Assembly (NCBI RefSeq): GCF_006716765.1
Contig: NZ_VFPO01000001.1
Coordinates: forward strand, 248,001-312,000
Reading direction: 5' to 3'
Source: Actinomadura hallensis
GTDB lineage: Bacteria > Actinomycetota > Actinomycetes > Streptosporangiales > Streptosporangiaceae
DNA length: 64,000 bases
Shown: positions 8,050 through 16,502 of the stretch, piece after piece
Position numbering within the stretch: position 1 is the first letter of the stretch
Layout: each line of letters opens with the position of its first letter
Position numbers and translations under genes: made by a program
The notes under the pieces: generated by a model
What the model was told of the DNA's origin: nothing
What the model saw: the letters and a program-made list of their open reading frames with translations, nothing else
The model's database searches: none

Positions 8050-8892
8050 GTGAGCGAGGCTTACGGGGCCACGATCGCGAAGCGGGCACTGGCGCGCCGC
8101 CTGCGGGAACTGCGCCTCGAAACCGGGTACACGGCCAACCAGGTGTGCGACAGGCTGAACTGGGGCCGCGGCAAGGTCGGGCGGTTCGAGGCCAACAACT
8201 GGGTGCGGCCCGAGCTGAGCGACATCCGCGACCTGGCGCGCATCTACGAGGGAAGCGACCTCGCCGAACTGGAGGCGCTCGCCAACCGCGCGCGGGAACG
8301 GGCCTGGTGGCGCGAGTACGCCGACGTGTTCGACAACGAGTTTCCCGGTTTCGAGGGCGACGCCGCGAGCATCCGGGTGATCATGCCGCTCGTCCTGCCC
8401 GGGCTGCTGCAGACCCTCCCGTACATGCAGGCCCTGCTGGCGTCGGGGTCCAGGCCGGCGGAGTGGCGGGAGCGGGCGCTGCGGGCGCGGCTGCGGCGCC
8501 AGCAGATCCTGGAGCGCGACGACGGCACCGCGCCCGAGCTGATCGCGGTGATCACCGAGGCGTCGCTGCTGTACGAGTGGGGCGACCCGGCCGACCGCCG
8601 CGCCCAGCTGCGCCACCTGCTGACGATGGGCGCGCGTTCCAACGTCGAGCTGCGGCTCCTGCGGCTGTCGGACGGCCTGCATCCCGGCATGGCGACCCTG
8701 GTCAACATCTTCCGCTTCCCCGGCGACGAGCCGCCCATGGTCTTCCTCGAGAACGACGCCGACATCCAGGAGATCGACACCCCCGGAAAAGTGGAGGCCT
8801 ATGACCGCATCTTCGAGCAGATCCGCGCGGCGGCGCTGAGCCCCGACGACACCGCGGAGCACCTGGAGAAAATGATCGCGACGCTGGAGTAG
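8050..8892 (+). CDS. XRE family regulator with DUF5753 (WhiJ-like)
   Basis: 280 residues. The N-terminal helix-turn-helix is at about residues 10-65 (LRELRLETGYTANQVCDRL, GRGKVGRFEANNWVRP). The DUF5753 domain follows, with the typical IMPLVLPGLLQTLPYMQALL and ELIAVITEASLLYEWGD. GTG at 8050 has GGGAGGTGG 8 bases upstream; the ATG at 8029 has nothing comparable. The DUF397 gene follows 6 bp after the stop. In Streptomyces, WhiJ-type regulators work with DUF397 partners to repress development genes. The perfect palindrome at 7984-8000 is a likely binding site (inference). Confidence 0.9.
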   Translation: MSEAYGATIAKRALARRLRELRLETGYTANQVCDRLNWGRGKVGRFEANNWVRPELSDIRDLARIYEGSDLAELEALANRARERAWWREYADVFDNEFPGFEGDAASIRVIMPLVLPGLLQTLPYMQALLASGSRPAEWRERALRARLRRQQILERDDGTAPELIAVITEASLLYEWGDPADRRAQLRHLLTMGARSNVELRLLRLSDGLHPGMATLVNIFRFPGDEPPMVFLENDADIQEIDTPGKVEAYDRIFEQIRAAALSPDDTAEHLEKMIATLE

Positions 8893-8898
8893 GAGCGT

Positions 8899-9096
8899 AT
8901 GGACCTCTCTCAGGCACGATGGTTCAAGGCCACCGCGAGTGCGAGCAGCAACGGAGGCTGTGTCGAGGTCGCCGACCTCGGGACGGCGACGGGGCTGCGC
9001 GACAGCAGGACGCCGGAGGCCGGGGCGCACGTGGTGGCCCGGTCGGCGTTCGCCTCGTTCCTCGCGGATGTGAGGGCCGGCCGGTACGACCGCTGA
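8899..9096 (+). CDS. DUF397 domain protein
   Basis: 65 residues with the standard DUF397 layout: ARWFKATASASSNGGCVEVADLG, GLRDSRTPEAGAHVV, then FASFLADVRAGRYD. It is 6 bp downstream of the XRE/DUF5753 gene, the classical paired arrangement. The start is preceded by GGAG. It is probably a small modulator of the upstream regulator. A strong two-tier hairpin follows at 9161-9219, so transcription of the module ends here. Confidence 0.9.
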   Translation: MDLSQARWFKATASASSNGGCVEVADLGTATGLRDSRTPEAGAHVVARSAFASFLADVRAGRYDR

Positions 9097-9160
9097 ACCA
9101 GCGGCCATCGGCCTCCGTGATTCCGGGCCGGTAGGTCCGGGCCGGTCACGCGGGTGATCC

Positions 9161-9219
9161 GGGCCGCACACCAGGTCCCCCAGGGCGGCACCCCTGGGGG
9201 ACCTTCACGTGTGCGGCCC
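9161..9219. terminator. Two-tier hairpin terminator
   Basis: An inner perfect 13-bp stem (AGGTCCCCCAGGG at 9173-9185 with CCCTGGGGGACCT at 9192-9204) is nested in an outer 11-bp stem (GGGCCGCACAC at 9161-9171 with GTGTGCGGCCC at 9209-9219). It ends the XRE-DUF397 unit. There is no strong T-run. Confidence 0.75.
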
Positions 9220-9407
9220 TCTCTCAGGCGCCGTCAACGCTACAGCGCCGGCGCCGCCCGGTCCTCACCTCCGCCGGTACACGCTTACATCGCCGTCGTG
9301 AAGCGTAATTTGTAGGGCTATACGTGCATTGGTGAACGTCTCAATCGTGCCGGGGCGAGCTTCGTGGTGTGGCGGGTCTCACGCGCTCCGGTGTGCGAAA
9401 CTAGATC
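9220..9407. other. Intergenic region, no gene seen
   Basis: Between the hairpin terminator and site C no reading frame has coding character. The stretch from about 9290 to 9400 is AT-richer than its surroundings and probably holds the promoter of the ATPase gene, but I see no convincing -35/-10 pair. Confidence 0.4.
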
Positions 9408-9418
9408 TGTGAATCACA
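9408..9418. promoter_or_regulatory. Perfect TGTGA-A-TCACA palindrome (site C)
   Basis: TGTGAATCACA is a perfect 11-bp palindrome upstream of the RsbW-like ATPase gene. It shares its GTGA/TCAC core and spacing with site B (7984-8000), which suggests control by the same regulator. Confidence 0.6.
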
Positions 9419-9502
9419 CATAGCGAGTCGCGAACCATGGAGGTTCATGTCGCGATTGCCGGAATCGCGAAAATGACTCCGCGAGCTCTGAGGGTGGGCG
9501 TC

Positions 9503-10282
9503 ATGACGGAGGCCGCAATGGCGGGCGGAATTCCCTGGAGGCTTGAGAACGGCGGATGCGCGGCCCTGCCCCTTCCGGGGGACGCGAGCATCGCGTCGGT
9601 CGCGCGGGCTCACGTTTCGAGCCTGCTCCCCGCACTCGGGCTGACCGTCACGGACGTCGACGACGTCTCCCTCATGGTCAGTGAGCTCGCCACCAACGTC
9701 CTCCAGCACGCCATCCCCCACGGCGGCTGCGCCAAGGCCGAACTCTGGGTGTACCAGCGCGGCGACGGGAACGGCCACGACGAACTGGTCGTCAAGGCGT
9801 TCGACACCCTCCGCGAGTGGCGCGGCGCCCCGGAGGCGTCCGGCCGGATGCGCGAGCACGGCCGCGGACTGGAGATCATCGACATCCTCGCCCGGGGACG
9901 GTGGGGGCACCACCCCTCGCGCTCCCGGCTCAGCTCGCCCGCCCTCCGCGGCAAGGCCACCTGGTTCGCCCTGCCGAACCCGCGGACCCGCATCGCGCGC
10001 TGCCGCCGTCACGCCCGCACGCCCGTCGGCGAGGCGCAGGCCGCGAAGGTCCTGCGCTCGCTGCTCGTCCAGCGCGGCATGAACCGGTTCACGGTCAGGC
10101 ACGAACCCGGCGTCTCCGTCCTCTCCGCCGAAGACGACCTCACCGTGCGGTGCGAGGGGGGTACGTTCCGCTGGCACGCCCGCACCGGCGAGTGCGGCGA
10201 GCTTCCCGTCGCCGACATCACCGAGGTGTGCGAGCAGCTCGTCCGGCTGAGCGAGGCGATGGACGACGTCCACGTGGTCTGA
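9503..10282 (+). CDS. RsbW-like ATP-binding (HATPase) regulatory protein
   Basis: 259 residues. The GHKL kinase fold has its N-box in LMVSELATNVLQHAIPHGG, a degenerate G1 region near AFDTLREWRG, and G2 in REHGRGLEIIDILA. A C-terminal extension of about 100 residues (from TPVGEAQAAKVLRSLL) is unusual for this family. I chose ATG 9503 because GAGGGTGGG precedes it; ATG 9437 in the same frame is an alternative. Proteins of this type are stand-alone anti-sigma-like ATPases often found beside WhiJ/DUF397 genes. Site C upstream links it to the XRE cluster. The stop codon lies inside a 17-bp hairpin stem. Confidence 0.8.
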   Translation: MTEAAMAGGIPWRLENGGCAALPLPGDASIASVARAHVSSLLPALGLTVTDVDDVSLMVSELATNVLQHAIPHGGCAKAELWVYQRGDGNGHDELVVKAFDTLREWRGAPEASGRMREHGRGLEIIDILARGRWGHHPSRSRLSSPALRGKATWFALPNPRTRIARCRRHARTPVGEAQAAKVLRSLLVQRGMNRFTVRHEPGVSVLSAEDDLTVRCEGGTFRWHARTGECGELPVADITEVCEQLVRLSEAMDDVHVV

Positions 10283-10312
10283 CCGTACGGGGGGGACGGT
10301 CAGACCACGTGG
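10270..10312. terminator. Perfect 17-bp hairpin containing the stop codon
   Basis: CCACGTGGTCTGACCGT (10270-10286) pairs perfectly with 10296-10312 across a 9-base G-rich loop. The TGA of the ATPase gene (10280-10282) is within the left arm. Placed between convergent genes, it can act for both strands. Confidence 0.8.
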
Positions 10313-10341
10313 CCCCTCATCCTCCGGGGGCCGCGCCGAAC

Positions 10342-10438
10342 CCTGTGCCGGACGCTGTGCCGGACGCTGTGCCGGACGCTGTGCCGGACGCTGTGCCGGA
10401 CGCTGTGCCGGACGCTGTGCCGGACGCCGCGCCGGTCA
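10342..10438. repeat. 12-bp tandem repeat abutting the metE stop codon
   Basis: Seven near-identical copies of GCTGTGCCGGAC and a diverged eighth (gccgcgccggtc) run directly into the TCA (TGA on the minus strand) that ends metE. There is no hairpin within the unit. Confidence 0.9.
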
Positions 10439-12685
10439 GGCGGTCACGTCCGCGCGGACCCGCCGCGCCGCCTCCACCAGGTTCCGCAGGGACGCCTCCG
10501 TCTCCGGGTAGGCGCGGGTCTTCAGCCCGCAGTCGGGGTTGACCCACAGCCGCGACGGCTCCACCGCGCGCAGCGCGCGCCGCAGGTTCCGCTCCATCTC
10601 CTCGGCGGACGGCACGCGGGGTGAGTGGATGTCCCACACCCCCGGCCCGATGCCGTTCTCGTAGCCCGCGGCGCGCAGGTCGCTGACCAGCTCCATGTGC
10701 GAGCGGGCCGCCTCCACGCTGGTGACGTCGGCGTCCAGCTCCCCGATCGCGCCGATGATCTCGCCGAACTCCGAGTAGCACATGTGGGTGTGGATCTGGG
10801 TGGTGTCGGCGACGCCCGACGTCGCGAGCCGGAACGCGCCGACCGCCCACTCCAGGTAGGCGGGGCGGTCGGCGTCCCGCAGCGGCAGCATCTCCCGCAG
10901 CGCGGGCTCGTCGACCTGGATGATCCGGATCCCGGCCGCCTCCAGGTCGGCGATCTCGTCGCGCAGCGCCAGCGCGACCTGGCGGGCCGTCTCGGCGAGC
11001 GGCTGGTCGTCGCGGACGAACGACCAGGCCAGCATCGTCACCGGGCCGGTCAGCATCCCCTTCACCGGCCTGCTCGTCAGCGACTGCGCGTACGTCGCCC
11101 ATTTCACGGTCATCGGCCTGGGGCGCGCCACGTCGCTGTGGAGGATCGGCGGGCGGACGTACCGCGTCCCGTACGACTGCACCCACCCGTGCTCGGTCGC
11201 GGCGTACCCGTCGAGCTGCTCGGCGAAGTACTGCACCATGTCGTTGCGCTCCGGCTCGCCGTGGACGAGCACGTCCAGCCCGAGCTCCTCCTGGAGCGCG
11301 ATGACGCGGGCGATCTCGTCCTTCATCGCCCGCTCGTACTCCTCCTCGGTGATGCGGCCGGCGCGGCGGTCCGCGCGGACCCGGCGGATCTCCGGGGTCT
11401 GCGGGAACGAGCCGATCGTCGTCGTGGCCAGGTCCGGCAGGCCGAGCGCCTCCCGCTGCGCGGCGAACCGGGCGGAGCGGTCGCCCCGCCGCGCGTCACC
11501 GAGCGAATCGAGGCGCTCCCGGACGGACGCGTCGACCTTCCCTGCCGCGGGCGCGGGCGCCTCGCCGGCGGGCGGGGCGTCCTCGCTGAGGGCGCGTCCG
11601 AGCGCGACGACCTCGGCGACCTTCTGCCGGGCGAACGCGAGCCGCTCCCGGACGCCCGGGTCCAGCGAGGTCTCGGCGTCCAGGTCGAGCGGGACGTGCA
11701 GCAGCGGGCACGACGTGCTCACCACCAGCCGGTCCACGAGGCCGAGCACCGACGCGCAGACGGCCTTCGCGCGGCGCCGGTCGGCCCGCCACACGTTGCG
11801 CCCGTCCACCACGCCCGCCACGAGCGTCTTGCGCGGCAGCCCGCCGACGGAGGCGAGGACGTCGACGTTGCCGGGACCGGCGGCGAAGTCCAGGGCGACC
11901 GCCTCGACCCGGCTGCGGGCCAGCGTCCGCAGGGCGTCGGCGCCGATCGTGCCGTAGTAGGCGGCGACCATCAGGCGGGGCCTGCTGGACAGCCGCCCCA
12001 GCCGCGCGTAGGCCCGGGCGAGCGCGTCGATCTCCTCGCCGGTGCGGTCCGCGACCAGGGCGGGCTCGTCGAACTGCACCCAGGCCGCGCCCGACCCCGC
12101 GAGGCGTTCCAGCACCTCGGCGTACACGTCGATCAGCCCGTCGAGCAGGTCGAGCGGGCGGAACCCGTCGGGCGCGTCCGCCGGGGGCTTGGCCAGCAGC
12201 AGGTACGTGAGCGGCCCGACGAGGACGGGGCGCGTCTCGATGCCGAGCGCCTTGGCCTCCCGGTACTCGGCCAGCGGCTTGGCGGCCGCGCCCTCCGCCA
12301 GCCGGAACCGGGTGCCCGGCCCCAGCTCCGGGACGATGTAGTGGTAGTTCGTGTCGAACCACTTGGTCATTTCGAGCGGCGGGACGTCCTGCACGCCGCG
12401 CGCCATGGCGAAGTAGCGGTCGAACCCGGTCAGGTGCCGGTACCGGTCGGGGACGGCGTCGACCAGCACGCTCGTGTCGAGGACCTGGTCGTAGTAGGAG
12501 AACGTGTTCGACGGGATCGCGTCGACGCCCGCGTCGCGCAGCTCGTTCCAGACGGCCGCGCGCAGCTCGGCGCCCGTCTTCGCGAGCGCGTCGGCGTCGG
12601 CGCGTCCCGCCCAGTAGTCCTCGGTGGCGAACTTCAGTTCCCGGCGCGCCCCGATGCGGGGGTATCCCAGGACGGTCGTCTTCAT
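10436..12685 (-). CDS. metE: Cobalamin-independent methionine synthase
   Basis: 749 residues, close to the usual 750-760. It catalyses methyl transfer from 5-methyltetrahydropteroyl-triglutamate to homocysteine in the cytosol. The N-terminal pterin-binding barrel opens with [19 protein letters not shown]. The catalytic C-terminal barrel has the zinc ligands in [10 protein letters not shown] and [13 protein letters not shown] at 12685 is preceded by GAGGGAAG. A cobalamin riboswitch lies about 120 bases upstream, so the gene should be switched off when B12 allows the MetH route. The C-terminus ends in RRVRADVTA, next to a 12-bp tandem repeat. Confidence 0.97.
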   Translation of the reverse strand: MKTTVLGYPRIGARRELKFATEDYWAGRADADALAKTGAELRAAVWNELRDAGVDAIPSNTFSYYDQVLDTSVLVDAVPDRYRHLTGFDRYFAMARGVQDVPPLEMTKWFDTNYHYIVPELGPGTRFRLAEGAAAKPLAEYREAKALGIETRPVLVGPLTYLLLAKPPADAPDGFRPLDLLDGLIDVYAEVLERLAGSGAAWVQFDEPALVADRTGEEIDALARAYARLGRLSSRPRLMVAAYYGTIGADALRTLARSRVEAVALDFAAGPGNVDVLASVGGLPRKTLVAGVVDGRNVWRADRRRAKAVCASVLGLVDRLVVSTSCPLLHVPLDLDAETSLDPGVRERLAFARQKVAEVVALGRALSEDAPPAGEAPAPAAGKVDASVRERLDSLGDARRGDRSARFAAQREALGLPDLATTTIGSFPQTPEIRRVRADRRAGRITEEEYERAMKDEIARVIALQEELGLDVLVHGEPERNDMVQYFAEQLDGYAATEHGWVQSYGTRYVRPPILHSDVARPRPMTVKWATYAQSLTSRPVKGMLTGPVTMLAWSFVRDDQPLAETARQVALALRDEIADLEAAGIRIIQVDEPALREMLPLRDADRPAYLEWAVGAFRLATSGVADTTQIHTHMCYSEFGEIIGAIGELDADVTSVEAARSHMELVSDLRAAGYENGIGPGVWDIHSPRVPSAEEMERNLRRALRAVEPSRLWVNPDCGLKTRAYPETEASLRNLVEAARRVRADVTA

Positions 12686-12785
12686 GGCGGCTTCCCTCGC
12701 TGTGCCACGGGCGACCCGCGGGGAGGAATGCGCACACGGCGAACGCTCCCGTGCCGCCGACCTTCCCGCGAGGTCGCGGACCACC

Positions 12786-12805
12786 GCGCACCGGCCGGTG
12801 CGCGG
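12786..12805. repeat. Perfect 20-bp palindrome between riboswitch and metE
   Basis: CGCGCACCGGCCGGTGCGCG is fully self-complementary. In the metE transcript it directly follows the B12 box, so it may be the expression-platform hairpin of the riboswitch. No U-tract follows, which points to attenuation by structure instead of intrinsic termination (inference). Confidence 0.5.
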
Positions 12806-12985
12806 GCGGAGGCAGGTCTTCGGACTCGCGGGCGCCGCCTCGTTCCCGAGGCGCCCTACTGGCCGTCGCTTCCCAGGCCGCGTGGCCCAGTGCGTGATGA
12901 CGGCGTTCGTTCCCGCTCACCGCTGCGGGGCAGTCCCGGATTCGCACCGGGTTCCCTCTTGCGACACCCGTGCCCTCGCGGGGCA
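12806..12985 (-). promoter_or_regulatory. Cobalamin (AdoCbl) riboswitch
   Basis: Read on the minus strand, the leader contains GGTGCGAATCCGGGACTGCC, then CCCGCAGCGGTGAGC, a conserved central segment, and finally the B12 box GAGTCCGAAGACCTGCC (12811-12827). Order and spacing match the cobalamin riboswitch class. It lies in the 5' leader of metE, a known target in actinobacteria. The exact 5' boundary is approximate. Confidence 0.93.
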
Positions 12986-13056
12986 CGCGTGAACCATCCG
13001 CGGGCCCGAGTCTAGTCCCGCGCCCGCGCCGCCCCCGCCGCCGCGGTCAGTCGCGG

Positions 13057-13821
13057 TCAGTCGAGGTGGGCGGCGGCGTGGACGCCCCGGCCGCCGTCCG
13101 GGGCCGCGCCGTCCGGGTCAGCGCCGTTCGGGTCGGCGCCGCCCGGGAGCACGCCGGGCGTGCCGAACGTCCCGGCGAGGTGCGCCGTCGCACCGGCCAC
13201 GACGCGCCACCCGTACGGGCCGCTCGGGCGCCACAGCTCGACCATCGCGCCGTTGGGGACGTCGCACGCGCCGTTGAAGTCGCGGAAGGTCCGCATCGCC
13301 GCCCTGTCGGGGTCGGTGACCCCGGTCAGCAGGGACCACAGGACGGCCTTCATGAAGATGCCGTGCGTGAACACTGCGACCTCGCCGTCCACCGGGCGCT
13401 CGGCGAGCCGGTCGAGGAAGGCGCGGACGCGCGCGATGAGCGCCCGGAAGGACTCCCCGTCGTGGCCGTTGACGAAGGCGGGGTCGAGCCGTTCCCAGTA
13501 GGCGTCGGCGTGGGGCCTCCGCTGCTCGTTGGTGGTGCGGAGCGCGTGCAGCCTGCCGAGATAGGTGAACTCCTGGACGGGCCACTCCTCGTACGGCGCG
13601 TCGGGGAACCGCTCGGCGGTCGGCCGGGCCGTCTGCCGGGCCCGCAGGAACGGCGAGCTGACGATCAGGGCGGGCGGGCCGGTGAACTGCTCCGCCACCC
13701 GCTCGGCCTGCCGGTGACCCAGCTCGGTCAGCGGCGACGCCGCCGGCCCGTTCGTCGGCAGCCCCGCGTTCGACTCGCTCTGCCCGTGCCTGATCAGCCA
13801 CACCCGCCGCACCGTGATCAC
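13057..13821 (-). CDS. Histidine phosphatase family protein
   Basis: 254 residues of the phosphoglycerate-mutase-like superfamily. The catalytic RHG is in VWLIRHGQSESNAG at residues about 8-15; the second arginine is in SSPFLRARQTARPTAE and the second histidine in VAVFTHGIFMKAV. The C-terminal 40 residues are a Gly/Asp/Pro-rich low-complexity tail (GGADPNGADPDGAAPDGG). GTG at 13821 lacks a strong ribosome site; a second GTG lies three codons in. The substrate is unknown. It diverges from the SDR gene. Confidence 0.85.
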   Translation of the reverse strand: MITVRRVWLIRHGQSESNAGLPTNGPAASPLTELGHRQAERVAEQFTGPPALIVSSPFLRARQTARPTAERFPDAPYEEWPVQEFTYLGRLHALRTTNEQRRPHADAYWERLDPAFVNGHDGESFRALIARVRAFLDRLAERPVDGEVAVFTHGIFMKAVLWSLLTGVTDPDRAAMRTFRDFNGACDVPNGAMVELWRPSGPYGWRVVAGATAHLAGTFGTPGVLPGGADPNGADPDGAAPDGGRGVHAAAHLD

Positions 13822-13894
13822 GCCGACAGCGTGACACAGGCCCGCCGCCGCGCGGAAGATCGGAAGCGTCGGACACCCGGGGAGAGGGGGAACC

Positions 13895-14656
13895 TTGAGC
13901 GAGTCCTACGTCGTCACCGGAGGCGGACAGGGCATCGGCCGTGCCGTCACCGAGCGGCTCTCGTCCCGCGGCACGGTCGTGGTCCTCGAGCTCGACCCGG
14001 CCGCGGTCGCCTGGACGCACGACCGCCCCGACGTGGTCGCGGTGGTGGGCGACGCCGCGGACCAGGCGGTCGCGGACCGGGCCGCCGACCGGGCGCAGGA
14101 GGCGGGGACGCTCGCGGGCTGGGTCAACAACGCCGCCGTCTTCCGCGACGTGCGGGACCCGTCCGCCGGTGAGCTGCTGGACCTGATCGCGCTGAACTTC
14201 AACCCGGCCGTGGTCGGCTGCATGACCGCCGTCCACCGCTTCCTGGCCGCGGGAACGGGCGGCGCCATCGTCAACGTGTCGTCCCACCAGGCGCAGCGTC
14301 CGGTGCGCGGCTCCGCCCCGTACGCGACGGCGAAGGCCGCGACCGAGGCGCTCACGCGCGCCCTGGCCGTCGACTACGGCCCGCGGGGCGTCCGCACGAA
14401 CGCCGTGGCGCTCGGCTCGATCACGACGGAGCGCTACGAGACCTTCCTCGCCGGCCAGTCCCCGGACGAGGCCGCGCGCATCGAGAACGAGATGCGCCTG
14501 CTGCACCCGGTGGGCCGCGTCGGACGCCCGGACGAGGTGGCCGCCGCGGTCGCCTACCTGCTCTCGGACGAGGCGAGCTTCGTCAACGGCGCCGTCCTCC
14601 CCGTGGACGGCGGCCGCCACGCCGTGGGCCGCGACCCGGAGGAGGCGTCACCCTGA
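13895..14656 (+). CDS. SDR family oxidoreductase
   Basis: 253 residues of the classical short-chain dehydrogenase family. The cofactor motif is [10 protein letters not shown]; the NNAA structural motif is in WVNNAAVF; the catalytic Ser is in NVSSHQAQ, and the YxxxK pair is in [12 protein letters not shown]. The tail [15 protein letters not shown] is the usual C-terminal NAD(P)-dependent signature. TTG at 13895 is preceded by GGAGAGGGGG and no better start exists. The substrate cannot be told. Confidence 0.88.
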   Translation: MSESYVVTGGGQGIGRAVTERLSSRGTVVVLELDPAAVAWTHDRPDVVAVVGDAADQAVADRAADRAQEAGTLAGWVNNAAVFRDVRDPSAGELLDLIALNFNPAVVGCMTAVHRFLAAGTGGAIVNVSSHQAQRPVRGSAPYATAKAATEALTRALAVDYGPRGVRTNAVALGSITTERYETFLAGQSPDEAARIENEMRLLHPVGRVGRPDEVAAAVAYLLSDEASFVNGAVLPVDGGRHAVGRDPEEASP

Positions 14657-14737
14657 GACATCTCCTCAACGAACCTGACATGCCGGTTCCGGAGGGCTTC
14701 CTTCGTCGGTGACGCGGGAAAAAATTCTGGGCGGGGA

Positions 14738-14764
14738 TGTCGAGATGCGGTGGGCGGTGTCGTC
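14738..14764 (+). promoter_or_regulatory. ECF42-type promoter
   Basis: TGTCGA (14738-14743), a 17-bp spacer and CGTC (14761-14764) lie 56 bp upstream of the YCII gene. This agrees with the ECF42 target described for Streptomyces as I recall it (TGTCGA at -35 and CGA/TC at -10). It suggests that the sigma factor encoded by the second gene drives its own operon. Confidence 0.6.
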
Positions 14765-14819
14765 CCAGGGGGTGAATGCGGCCGGAAAAGGGGCCGCACA
14801 GGTGACGAGGAGAGAGACG

Positions 14820-15227
14820 ATGGCCAAGTACCTGCTGCTCAAGCACTACCGCGGCGCGCCGGCTGCGGTGAACGACGTGCCGATGGACAAGTGGGCGCCG
14901 GAGGAGGTCACCGCCCACGTGCAGTACATGGAGGACTTCGCGAACCGGCTGCGGGAGACCGGGGAGTACGTCGACAGCCAGGCGCTGGCTCCGGAGGGGA
15001 CGTTCGTCCGGTACGACGGGGAGGGGCGCCCGCCGGTCACCGACGGGCCGTTCGCCGAGACCAAGGACCTCATCGCCGGGTGGATGGTGATCGACGTCGA
15101 CAGCTACGAGCGCGCCCTGGAGCTGGCCGGGGAGCTGTCGGCCGCGCCCGGGGCGGGCGGCGAGCCGATCCACGAGTGGCTGGAGCTGCGCCCATTCCTG
15201 ACGCACCCGCCCACGATCACGGAGTGA
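14820..15227 (+). CDS. YCII/DGPF domain protein (ECF42 partner)
   Basis: 135 residues of the YCII-related family, with the name-giving DGPF motif in VTDGPFAETKDLIAGW. ATG at 14820 is preceded by GAGGAGAG. DGPF proteins are the typical neighbours of ECF42 sigma factors and are thought to belong to their regulon; no biochemical activity is established. The stop overlaps the sigma factor start (GTGA), so the pair is translationally coupled. Confidence 0.92.
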   Translation: MAKYLLLKHYRGAPAAVNDVPMDKWAPEEVTAHVQYMEDFANRLRETGEYVDSQALAPEGTFVRYDGEGRPPVTDGPFAETKDLIAGWMVIDVDSYERALELAGELSAAPGAGGEPIHEWLELRPFLTHPPTITE

Positions 15228-16429
15228 GCCTCCCGGTGGAGGAGGTCCTGCTGCGGAACCTCACGCCGGACGTCCTCGGGGTCCTCGTCCGCCGCGGAGC
15301 CGACTTCGCGGCGGCCGAGGACGCCGTGCAGGACGCCCTCGTCGAGGCGATCCGCGTCTGGCCGGACGACCCGCCGCGGGACCCCAAGGGCTGGCTGGTC
15401 ACCGTGGCGTGGCGCAAGTTCCTCGACGCGGCCAAGGCGGACGCGGCCCGCCGGCGCCGCGAGGAACGCGCCCGGGAGGAGCCGCCGCCCGGACCGGCGG
15501 CGGAGGCGGACGACACGCTCCGGCTGTACTTCCTGTGCGCCCACCCGTCGCTGACGCCGTCGTCGGCGGTCGCGCTCACGCTGCGCGCCGTCGGCGGGCT
15601 GACCACCCGGCAGATCGCGCGGGCGTATCTCGTGCCCGAGGCGACCATGGCGCAGCGGATCAGCCGGGCCAAGCGCACGGTGTCCGGGGCGCGGTTCGAC
15701 CGGCCCGGCGACGTCGCGACGGTGCTGCGCGTCCTCTACCTCATCTTCAACGAGGGGTACTCCGGGGACGTCGACCTGGCCGCGGAGGCGATCCGGCTCA
15801 CCCGGCGGCTCGCCGCCGCGTACGACCATCCGGAGGTGGCCGGGCTGCTCGCGCTCATGCTGCTGCACCACGCCAGGCGCGACGCCCGGACGGCGCCGGA
15901 CGGCTCCCTCGTGCCGCTCGCCGAGCAGGACCGCGGCAAGTGGGACACGAAGATGATCGCCGAGGGCGTCGAGATCCTGCAGGCCGCCCTCGCCCGGGAC
16001 CGGCTGGGCGAGTTCCAGGCCCAGGCCGCCATCGCGGCGCTCCACGCCGACGCGCCCGCCGCCGAGGAGACCGACTGGGTCCAGATCGTCGAGTGGTACG
16101 ACGAGCTGCTGGCCCTGACCGGCAGCCCGGTCGTCCGGCTCAACCGCGCGGTGGCCGTCGGCGAGGCCGACGGCCCGCGCGCCGGGCTGGCGGCGCTCGC
16201 GGAGGTGGACGAGTCGGTGCCCCGCCACACGGCCGTCGCGGCCCACCTCCACGAGCGCGACGGCGACCCGGCGAAGGCGGCGCGCCTGTACGCGGAGGCG
16301 GCCGACAAGGCCACCAACCTCGCGGAACGCGCCCACCTGACCCGCCAGGCCGCCCGCCTCAACGCCCGCATCCGGCCCGCGCGAGGAAACAACGCCTCCG
16401 CGGAGGGCGGACGGGGCTCCGCCGGCTAG
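15224..16429 (+). CDS. ECF42 family RNA polymerase sigma factor with C-terminal TPR-like extension
   Basis: 401 residues. Region 2 is at about 10-75 (VRRGADFAAAEDAVQDALVE, DPKGWLVTVAWRKFLDA) and region 4 at about 105-155 (GGLTTRQIARAYLVPEATMA). A long C-terminal extension follows, carrying the group-specific LLHHARRDARTAPDGSLV and EQDRGKWDTKMIAEG stretches and helical repeats. This extension and the DGPF neighbour define ECF42; such factors lack a classical anti-sigma factor, and none is seen here. GTG at 15224 overlaps the YCII stop; GTG 15236 is an alternative. The inducing signal is unknown. Confidence 0.92.
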   Translation: MSLPVEEVLLRNLTPDVLGVLVRRGADFAAAEDAVQDALVEAIRVWPDDPPRDPKGWLVTVAWRKFLDAAKADAARRRREERAREEPPPGPAAEADDTLRLYFLCAHPSLTPSSAVALTLRAVGGLTTRQIARAYLVPEATMAQRISRAKRTVSGARFDRPGDVATVLRVLYLIFNEGYSGDVDLAAEAIRLTRRLAAAYDHPEVAGLLALMLLHHARRDARTAPDGSLVPLAEQDRGKWDTKMIAEGVEILQAALARDRLGEFQAQAAIAALHADAPAAEETDWVQIVEWYDELLALTGSPVVRLNRAVAVGEADGPRAGLAALAEVDESVPRHTAVAAHLHERDGDPAKAARLYAEAADKATNLAERAHLTRQAARLNARIRPARGNNASAEGGRGSAG

Positions 16430-16502
16430 CCGACGAGCCGCCGGCCGACCCCGGCTCTCGCGGTGAGACCGAGTTCCCGGGCGCCGTTGAGAGTATGGGG
16501 GC

